Of a DNA stretch of 24,081 nt, positions 1-5,545 are shown piece after piece. The number at the start of each line of letters is the position of its first letter. The stretch's first letter is position 1. The stretch is from Actinomycetes bacterium (GTDB lineage: Bacteria > Actinomycetota > Actinomycetes > Propionibacteriales > Nocardioidaceae), in the NCBI GenBank assembly GCA_023460975.1, contig JAEWOG010000008.1, positions 1-24,081 on the forward strand, in the 5' to 3' direction. The notes under the pieces are model-generated. The model searched no databases, was not told the DNA's origin, and saw only the letters and a program-made list of their open reading frames with translations. A program made the translations under genes and the position numbers.

Positions 1-1
1 G

Positions 2-280
<279 letters not shown>

Positions 281-296
281 GCACCCTCGTCATTCG

Positions 297-365
297 CTGA
301 CGTCATGCGGTGGGCGTACGCGCTTCGGCTCACCGTATGACGTCCGGCGAGGCTCTGGTCTGGAC
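297..365. repeat. 69-bp direct repeat, copy 1, with internal palindrome (possible terminator)
   Basis: This stretch is repeated at 1399-1467 in the same orientation with only about 5 mismatches in 69 bases. It holds an inverted repeat: arm GACGTCATGCGGTG at 299-312 and its near-complement CACCGTATGACGTC at 331-344 (13 of 14 pair), with an 18-nt loop. It lies between the convergent fumarase and nuclease-fold genes, where a hairpin could end both transcripts. Its second copy is not in a terminator position, so a mobile or structural repeat is an alternative. Confidence 0.75.
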
Positions 366-366
366 G

Positions 367-1359
367 TCAGGCGGCGCCAGCCTCGTACCCGCCCGCCCGG
401 AGGGCCTGCTCGATCTGCGCAAAGAACTCGTCCGGCCGCAGCCGCAACCCCAGCAGGGGCAGGCGCAGCACCCTGTCGTGCTGGATCATCAGCGAGTTCT
501 GACGCAGCGCATCGGCGACGGCGTTCTCCACCCACCCGTGCTGGATGCCGTCCACCTCGACCACCAGGCCGTACGCCTCCCAGTAGAGGTCGAGGTAGGC
601 ACGCCCTGAGGAAGTCCTGCGCAGGGCCTGCCGCGTCGGCGCGGGAAGTCCGCGGCGCCGCAACTGAGTGCCGAAATCGATCTCCCCGAGGCTGTGGGCG
701 CCGTCAAGGAGGTCCAGGACCGTCTCGTGGACCAGTGCCCTGCGACGGTCCCGTCGGATGCGCAGGGCCTCCTCCCCCAGCCGCTCGGCGGTGGTCAGGC
801 GCTGTTGGACGGGCATTGTCAGCAGCAGAATCGCCTGGCGATCCGTTGCCGCCCACAGCGCGGCGCGTACGGCCGCCACCTCAGGGCGGGTGCGCGGGAT
901 GCCACCGGTGGCCAGATCGCCGGCGGCCCAGCGCCTCGTCTGGCGAATGTCGTACAGGCTCGTACGGCGCACACGCGCCCCGCGCGGAACCGAGACCCGG
1001 TGGCGGTCGACCTCGAAGCGTTCCAGGCCGCCCGCCACGAGCGCCGACGCGCCATCCAGGAAGGCCCGCGGCCCACCGTGAATCACTGCGGACCACGCGT
1101 GGCCGAGCGGACTGATCTCTCCGTTGTGCAGGCAGATGGCCTGATCGCCCAGCCGCTGCCATCGCCTCGCCCGGACCTGTGCGGCCACCTCGTGGCGAGA
1201 GATGCCGAGCGCGTAGAGCTGCGGGCGCGACATCACGCCGCCTTGGTGGGATGCCTGCTGTCTGGCCGCGAGGAGGCGCGGGTCGTCGTACGAAGTCTGT
1301 CGGGGCACCTGGCGAGGATCGCCGCTTGGCGCGGGCCGTACACGCCCGATACCGCGCAT
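367..1359 (-). CDS. Orphan protein: N-terminal winged-helix (AbiEi-like) plus C-terminal DUF559/Vsr-like nuclease fold
   Basis: The protein is about 330 residues and of unknown function. Its N-terminal part (ASHQGGVMSRPQLYALGIS, then a basic helix and RRWQRLG) has the look of the winged-helix domain found in AbiEi-type antitoxins and many actinobacterial orphans. The C-terminal part resembles the DUF559/Vsr branch of PD-(D/E)XK nucleases: YLDLYW, then LVVEVDGIQH, that is D...E-x-D...H, with a further acidic helix and VLRLPLLG. Numbered from the GTG at 1377 these are D263, E274, D276 and H280. The start is uncertain: candidates are GTG 1377, ATG 1359 (used here), GTG 1308 and ATG 1233, the last with an AAGGCGG ribosome-binding-like stretch but cutting into the N-terminal domain. 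The gene is alone, divergent from fumC, and bracketed by the 69-bp repeats. Nuclease activity is inferred only. Confidence 0.72.
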   Translation of the reverse strand: MRGIGRVRPAPSGDPRQVPRQTSYDDPRLLAARQQASHQGGVMSRPQLYALGISRHEVAAQVRARRWQRLGDQAICLHNGEISPLGHAWSAVIHGGPRAFLDGASALVAGGLERFEVDRHRVSVPRGARVRRTSLYDIRQTRRWAAGDLATGGIPRTRPEVAAVRAALWAATDRQAILLLTMPVQQRLTTAERLGEEALRIRRDRRRALVHETVLDLLDGAHSLGEIDFGTQLRRRGLPAPTRQALRRTSSGRAYLDLYWEAYGLVVEVDGIQHGWVENAVADALRQNSLMIQHDRVLRLPLLGLRLRPDEFFAQIEQALRAGGYEAGAA

Positions 1360-1360
1360 C

Positions 1361-1369
1361 TGTGGACAA
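1361..1369 (-). promoter_or_regulatory. Perfect actinobacterial DnaA-box-like site
   Basis: The minus strand reads TTGTCCACA, the DnaA-box consensus of actinobacteria. It sits one base before the ATG at 1359. A weaker version (TGTGGAAAC on the plus strand) lies at 1388-1396 in the same orientation. Two sites are far too few for an origin. A role in regulating the nuclease-fold gene, or chance, are both possible. Confidence 0.4.
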
Positions 1370-1398
1370 CCGAGCACGCCGGCCGCCTGTGGAAACCA

Positions 1399-1467
1399 CT
1401 GACGTCATGCGGTGGGCGTACGCGCTTCGGCTCAGCGTATGACGTCCGGTGAGGGTCTGGATTGGAC
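1399..1467. repeat. 69-bp direct repeat, copy 2, with internal palindrome
   Basis: This is the second copy of the element at 297-365, in the same orientation. Palindrome arms are at 1401-1414 and 1433-1446 and pair at 12 of 14 positions. It lies in the divergent promoter region between the nuclease-fold gene and fumC, so a simple terminator role does not fit this copy. Confidence 0.75.
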
Positions 1468-1513
1468 CAGATGCCTCGGGCGCTGAGCGCGAATCGGGAG
1501 GAACCACCCGCGC

Positions 1514-1519
1514 TAGGTT
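1514..1519 (+). promoter_or_regulatory. -10 element of fumC, leaderless arrangement
   Basis: TAGGTT matches the actinobacterial TAnnnT pattern and ends 6 nt before the fumC ATG. There is no Shine-Dalgarno at normal distance (GGGAGG is about 25 nt upstream). This spacing predicts that transcription starts at or beside the A of the start codon. Confidence 0.5.
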
Positions 1520-1525
1520 CGTCCC

Positions 1526-2908
1526 ATGAGCGACTTCCGCACCGAGCACGACTCCATGGGCGAGGTGCGAGTCCCCGCCCAGGCCTTGTGGCGCGCCCAG
1601 ACCCAGCGGGCCATCGAGAACTTCCCCATCTCGGGCACCACGCTCGAGCCGAGGCACGTACGCGCCCTCGGCCTGGTCAAGCAGGCGGCTGCGCGCGTGA
1701 ACGGCGAATTCGGGGTGCTGACGGCCTCCGACGCGGACGCGATCGACAGGGCCGCGGCCCAGGTGGCGGCGGGGCGGCACCTCGACGCCTTCCCGCTCGA
1801 CGTGTTCCAGACCGGGTCGGGCACCAGCTCCAACATGAACACCAACGAGGTCATCGCCACCCTCGCCGCACGCGCGGGCACCGAGGTCCACCCCAACGAC
1901 CACGTCAACGCGTCGCAGTCCTCCAATGACACCTTCCCCACCTCGATCCACGTCGCCGCGGTCCTCGCCGTCGTCGAGGACCTGCTGCCGGCCCTCGACG
2001 TGCTGGCGAGCTCATTGGAGGCCAAGTCGGTCGAGTTCGCCGACGTCGTGAAGTCCGGGCGCACCCACCTCATGGACGCCACCCCCGTGATGCTGGGGCA
2101 GGAGTTCGGCGGCTACGCCGCGACCGTACGGCTCGCTGCCGAACGCCTGGAGTCCGTCCTGCCTCGGGTCCGCGAGCTGCCGCTGGGCGGCACCGCCGTG
2201 GGGACGGGCATCAACACGCCGCCCGGCTTCGCGGCCCGCGTGATCGAGATCCTCGGCGACCTCACCGGCCAGCAGTTCACCGAGGCCCGCAACCACTTCG
2301 AGGCCCAGGGCACCCGCGACTCACTCGTCGAACTGTCCGGGGTGCTGCGCACCTATGCCGCGGGGCTCACCAAGATCTGCAACGACCTGCGCTGGATGTC
2401 GTCGGGCCCGACGACGGGCCTGGCCGAGATCCACCTGCCCGACCTCCAGCCGGGCTCGTCGATCATGCCGGGCAAGGTGAACCCCGTGCTCCCCGAGGCC
2501 ACGCTCATGGTCTGCGCGCAGGTGATCGGCAACGACGCCACGGTGGCGTTCGCGGGCGCCGCGGGCAACTTCGAACTCAACGTGATGATGCCGGTGATGG
2601 CTCGCACCTTGCTGGAGTCCGTACGGATCCTCGCCGCGTCCTCGATGCTGCTGGCGCAGCGCTGCGTGGACGGCATCACGGCGGACGTCGAGCGCATGCG
2701 CCGCTATGCCGAGTCCTCCCCGTCAGTCGTGACGCCGCTCAACAAGTACGTGGGCTACGAAGCCGCGGCGAAGATCGCCAAGCAGGCTCTGGCCGACCAG
2801 AAGACCATCCGCGAGACGGTGCTGGCGATGGGCTTCGTCGAACGTGGCGAGCTGACCATCGACCAGCTCGACGAGGCACTCGACGTGACCTCGATGACGC
2901 ACCCCTGA
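1526..2908 (+). CDS. fumC: Class II fumarate hydratase (FumC)
   Basis: This is the oxygen-stable, cofactor-free fumarase that hydrates fumarate to L-malate in the TCA cycle; the family acts as a cytoplasmic homotetramer. The product is 460 residues, close to the 467 of E. coli FumC. The superfamily signature GSSIMPGKVNP is at residues 310-320 and includes the catalytic-loop serine. The substrate-binding stretches TGSGTSSNMNTNEV (96-109) and HPNDHVNASQSSND (from 122) are intact, so it is FumC rather than another aspartase or argininosuccinate lyase relative. The ATG is 6 nt after a TAGGTT -10 element, suggesting a leaderless mRNA. The class I fumarase fragment is just upstream, so the organism carries both types. 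MatB follows after 25 nt with its own likely promoter. Confidence 0.97.
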   Translation: MSDFRTEHDSMGEVRVPAQALWRAQTQRAIENFPISGTTLEPRHVRALGLVKQAAARVNGEFGVLTASDADAIDRAAAQVAAGRHLDAFPLDVFQTGSGTSSNMNTNEVIATLAARAGTEVHPNDHVNASQSSNDTFPTSIHVAAVLAVVEDLLPALDVLASSLEAKSVEFADVVKSGRTHLMDATPVMLGQEFGGYAATVRLAAERLESVLPRVRELPLGGTAVGTGINTPPGFAARVIEILGDLTGQQFTEARNHFEAQGTRDSLVELSGVLRTYAAGLTKICNDLRWMSSGPTTGLAEIHLPDLQPGSSIMPGKVNPVLPEATLMVCAQVIGNDATVAFAGAAGNFELNVMMPVMARTLLESVRILAASSMLLAQRCVDGITADVERMRRYAESSPSVVTPLNKYVGYEAAAKIAKQALADQKTIRETVLAMGFVERGELTIDQLDEALDVTSMTHP

Positions 2909-2921
2909 GCCGATCGGCGCC

Positions 2922-2927
2922 TATCCT
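2922..2927 (+). promoter_or_regulatory. -10 element of matB, leaderless arrangement
   Basis: TATCCT lies exactly 6 nt before the ATG at 2934, and no ribosome-binding site is visible. It falls in the 25-nt gap after fumC, so matB probably has its own promoter as well as possible read-through. Confidence 0.5.
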
Positions 2928-2933
2928 CGGCTC

Positions 2934-4361
2934 ATGCTGACCGGCCTGCTCGACGCTGACCCGACTCGCTTCATCGAGGTCGCCGGCGAGCGGTTGGACC
3001 ACGTCGAGTTCCTCGCCGCCGCCCGGGCGGTCGCGCGGGACCTGACGGCGTACGAAACTCCCGGCCGCGTTGCCGTACTGGCTCGTCCGACGATGGCGGT
3101 CGCGCTCGCCTTCGCTGGCGCGGTGCTCGCCGGCCGCACGGTGGTCCCGGTTCCTCCCGACTCCGGGATCGCCGAACTGCGCCACCTCCTCACCGACTCC
3201 GCGGCCGTCGCCTGGCTGGGCGACCGCGCGGGAGCGCAGCCGGGCCTGCCCCAGCTCGACACCGTGCCGGTGGACGTGGCAGCCAGGGCCGTGGCACCGG
3301 ACGCGCTCGCGCCGGTCACCGGCGGGGCCGCGTTCGTCCTCTACACCTCCGGCACGACCGGGCTGCCGAAGGGCGTGCTCCTCTCCCGCGACGCGGTGGC
3401 CGCGGGCCTCGACGCGCTGGCGGACGCGTGGGCGTGGACGCGTGAGGACGTGCTGGCGCACGGGCTGCCGCTGTTCCACGTCCACGGCCTGATCCTGGGT
3501 CTCCTGGGCCCGCTGCGTGTGGGCGGCAGCCTCATCCACGTGGGCCGCGGCACACCCGAGGCGTACGCGGGCGCGGCCGGGGCGTCGATGTTCTTCGCCG
3601 TCCCCACCATCTGGTCGCGGCTGGCGGACTCGCCCGATCATGCGCGCGCCTTGAGCGGGGCCCGGCTCCTCGTGTCGGGGTCCGCGGGGCTGCCGGTGCC
3701 CGTCTTCGAGCGGCTGCGGGCGCTGAGTGGCCTCGAGGTCGTCGAGCGCTACGGGATGAGCGAAACCCTGATCACCGTCGCCACCCGCGCCGATGGCAGC
3801 CCCCGCGCGGGCTGGGTGGGGGTTCCCGTTGCGGGCGTCGAGACCCGACTGGTCGATGACGACGGCGCGCCGACGCCGCACGACGGGGAGTCGGTCGGGC
3901 ACCTCCAGGTGCGCGGCGCCACCCTCTTCGACGGCTACCTCAACCGGCCCGACGCCACGGCAGAGGCGTGGACGCCCGACGGCTGGTTCCGTACGGGTGA
4001 CGTCGCCGTCGTGGCCGCGGACGGCACCCACAGCATCGTCGGGCGCGAGTCGGTCGACCTCATCAAGTCGGGTGGGTGGCGGATCGGGGCGGGCGAGGTG
4101 GAGTCGACGCTCCTGGGGCACCCGGCCGTGGCCGAGTGCGCGGTCGTCGGCGAGCCCGACACCGACCTGGGACAGCGCGTGGTCGCCCACGTCGTCCTGC
4201 GGCCGGGACACGTGGCCGGGGACGACCTGGCTGCGGCGCTGACGGCGTACGTGGGCAGTGAGTTGTCGGGCCACAAGCGGCCCCGCCAGATCCGGTTCGT
4301 CCCCGATCTGCCGCGCAACGAGATGGGCAAGGTCCAGAAGAAGCGCCTGCTGCCGGACTGA
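2934..4361 (+). CDS. matB: MatB-like malonyl/methylmalonyl-CoA synthetase (AMP-forming acyl-CoA synthetase)
   Basis: The enzyme would activate a dicarboxylic acid such as malonate or methylmalonate to its CoA thioester with ATP, through an acyl-adenylate, in the cytoplasm. At 475 residues it is compact like MatB. All adenylation motifs are present: YTSGTTGLPKG phosphate loop at 137-147, PLFHVHG near 179, RYGMSET at 272-278, GWFRTGD at 350-356, the hinge region around K378 (KSGGWRIGAGEVE), and MGKVQKKR with the probable catalytic lysine K466. From memory, the stretch DALADAW.W..EDVL..GLPLFHVHG is very close to the well-studied Streptomyces coelicolor MatB, which supports this specificity over a fatty-acyl one. 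No malonyl-CoA decarboxylase or malonate transporter is adjacent, so its pathway (extender-unit supply or malonate salvage) is open. Confidence 0.8.
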   Translation: MLTGLLDADPTRFIEVAGERLDHVEFLAAARAVARDLTAYETPGRVAVLARPTMAVALAFAGAVLAGRTVVPVPPDSGIAELRHLLTDSAAVAWLGDRAGAQPGLPQLDTVPVDVAARAVAPDALAPVTGGAAFVLYTSGTTGLPKGVLLSRDAVAAGLDALADAWAWTREDVLAHGLPLFHVHGLILGLLGPLRVGGSLIHVGRGTPEAYAGAAGASMFFAVPTIWSRLADSPDHARALSGARLLVSGSAGLPVPVFERLRALSGLEVVERYGMSETLITVATRADGSPRAGWVGVPVAGVETRLVDDDGAPTPHDGESVGHLQVRGATLFDGYLNRPDATAEAWTPDGWFRTGDVAVVAADGTHSIVGRESVDLIKSGGWRIGAGEVESTLLGHPAVAECAVVGEPDTDLGQRVVAHVVLRPGHVAGDDLAAALTAYVGSELSGHKRPRQIRFVPDLPRNEMGKVQKKRLLPD

Positions 4362-4392
4362 GGCGTCCGTTGGCCGGGAGCGCCGCTGGCGC

Positions 4393-4408
4393 TGTGACGC
4401 CGGTCACT
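4393..4408 (+). promoter_or_regulatory. CRP/GlxR-type operator upstream of the usp gene
   Basis: TGTGACGCCGGTCACT matches the CRP-family palindrome TGTGA-N6-TCACA at 9 of 10 defined positions. It ends 40 nt before the usp start codon. CRP/GlxR proteins of corynebacteria and mycobacteria bind this consensus. The regulator itself is not in the window. Confidence 0.5.
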
Positions 4409-4411
4409 GAG

Positions 4412-4427
4412 ATGGTGCCCGCACCAT
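4412..4427 (+). promoter_or_regulatory. Perfect inverted repeat before usp
   Basis: ATGGTGC and GCACCAT flank a two-base CC spacer. The site is 3 nt downstream of the CRP-like site and 21 nt before the usp start. It could be a second operator or an mRNA hairpin just upstream of the ribosome-binding site AGAGGAG (4436-4442). Confidence 0.35.
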
Positions 4428-4448
4428 TGACGAGCAGAGGAGCCCGCA

Positions 4449-4892
4449 GTGTCCCCCTCCCTCCCCCGCACCATCCTGGTCGGCGTCGACCACACCGAGA
4501 CCTCCGCGGCTGCCGCCGACCGGGCCGCCACTCTCGCCGGAGCCCTGGGCGCGCGCCTGCACGTGGTGACCGCGTACGGCAAGGACGAGGTCGAGCGCGT
4601 CGAGATCGGTCACGAGACCTTCGTGCTGTCGTCGGAGGACGAGGCGACCCAGCTCCTCGACCAGGTGGCCGGTCGCCTCGGCGTCGCGCACCCGGACCTG
4701 ACGATCACCACGGCTGCCCTGCACGGCAAGCCCGCCACGGCCGTCGTCGAGGCCGCGCTCGAGGCGTCCGCGGAGCTGATCGTGGTCGGCAACAAGCGGG
4801 TCCAGGGCCCCTCGCGGGTGCTCGGCAGCATCGCCACCGCGATCCTGCACAAGGCGCACTGCGACGTCTACGTCGCCCACACCGTCGGCTAA
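4449..4892 (+). CDS. Universal stress protein (UspA family, single domain)
   Basis: This is a 147-residue cytoplasmic UspA-fold protein, the usual length of a single domain. The N-terminal strand TILVGVDHTETS carries the conserved aspartate. The C-terminal stretch VVGNKRVQGPSRVLGSIATAILHKAHCDV corresponds to the ATP-binding G-x2-G-x9-G(S/T) region, although the first spacing is degenerate (GNKRVQG), so ATP binding is likely but not certain. The start is GTG, chosen because AGAGGAG lies 6 nt upstream and the next residues begin the first beta strand. A CRP/GlxR-type palindrome and a second perfect palindrome lie upstream, fitting control by carbon or respiratory state. Its stop codon overlaps that of the convergent tetR. 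The physiological partner is unknown. Confidence 0.88.
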   Translation: MSPSLPRTILVGVDHTETSAAAADRAATLAGALGARLHVVTAYGKDEVERVEIGHETFVLSSEDEATQLLDQVAGRLGVAHPDLTITTAALHGKPATAVVEAALEASAELIVVGNKRVQGPSRVLGSIATAILHKAHCDVYVAHTVG

Positions 4893-5476
4893 CGGGTCGC
4901 CGCAATCCCCAGCGCCTGCGAGGCCAGCGCGGCCACCTCGTCGGCGCTGGTCTCGACGCGCGCCAGCACGCGGTACAGGACGATGCCGATCAGGTTCTCC
5001 GAGATCGCGTCGGGGTCCGCATCTGGGGGCAACTGGCCTTGCTCGCGCGCTGCCTCGAACCGATCACCGAGTCCGCCGGCGCTGCCCCCGTGCAGGAGGA
5101 CATCAAGGCTCCGGGCGAGCGGTTCGTCCCCGGCAGCGGCTCCGATGAGCGGCAGCAGGAGTTGTCCGGCAGCGCTGCCGGGGCCCACATCGAGCATCGT
5201 CGCGAGCCATGCACCGACGTCGGCGTGGAGGTCGCCGGTGTCCATCACCACCAGGTCCCCGACCGGGAGCACGCGCTCCACGAGGCACTCCGCGAGCAGG
5301 TCGGCCTTGCTGGTCCACCAGCGATAGATCGTCTGCTTGCCGACCCCTGCGGCGGCCGCGATCGCCTGGATCGTCATGCCCTCGTACCCGTGCATCGCGA
5401 ACTGCTCAGCGGTCGCGGTGAGGATCGCCCGGCGCGCGTCGTCGCTGCGTACGGGACCCGAACGATGGGCGGTCAT
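4889..5476 (-). CDS. TetR/AcrR-family repressor, probably of the divergent mmpL transporter
   Basis: The 195-residue protein has an N-terminal TetR helix-turn-helix (ILTATAEQFAMHGYEGMTIQ, then AAAAGVGKQTIYRWWTSKADLL, residues about 18-62) and a variable ligand-binding C-terminal domain with a late helix typical of TetR C-terminal families. It is divergent from the mmpL gene with a 69-nt gap that contains a 27-bp palindrome, the classical layout of a local repressor. The ATG is 6 nt downstream of TACGCT (minus strand, 5483-5488) with no ribosome-binding site, so the mRNA is probably leaderless. Its TAG stop overlaps the TAA stop of the convergent usp gene. The inducer cannot be told from sequence. 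Confidence 0.9.
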   Translation of the reverse strand: MTAHRSGPVRSDDARRAILTATAEQFAMHGYEGMTIQAIAAAAGVGKQTIYRWWTSKADLLAECLVERVLPVGDLVVMDTGDLHADVGAWLATMLDVGPGSAAGQLLLPLIGAAAGDEPLARSLDVLLHGGSAGGLGDRFEAAREQGQLPPDADPDAISENLIGIVLYRVLARVETSADEVAALASQALGIAATR

Positions 5477-5514
5477 GCGCGCAGCGTACCCGCGATGCGG
5501 ACCCGTACGAGGAA

Positions 5515-5541
5515 CTAGACGAGACGGTCCGTATCATCTAG
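5515..5541 (+). promoter_or_regulatory. 27-bp palindromic TetR operator over the mmpL -10
   Basis: Arms CTAGACGAGACGG (5515-5527) and CCGTATCATCTAG (5529-5541) match at 11 of 13 positions around a central T. The right arm contains TATCAT (5532-5537), the likely mmpL -10, which ends 8 nt before the ATG. Binding here would directly block mmpL transcription. Size and symmetry fit TetR-family operators. Confidence 0.6.
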
Positions 5542-5545
5542 CACC

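Noticed and set aside
1361..1396. Replication origin
   Set aside because: Only one perfect and one poor DnaA box, no AT-rich region and no dnaA/dnaN genes nearby.
4370..5518. 382-residue plus-strand frame over usp and tetR
   Set aside because: It is out of frame with usp and antisense to tetR, with low-complexity Arg/Gly-rich translation typical of a shadow.
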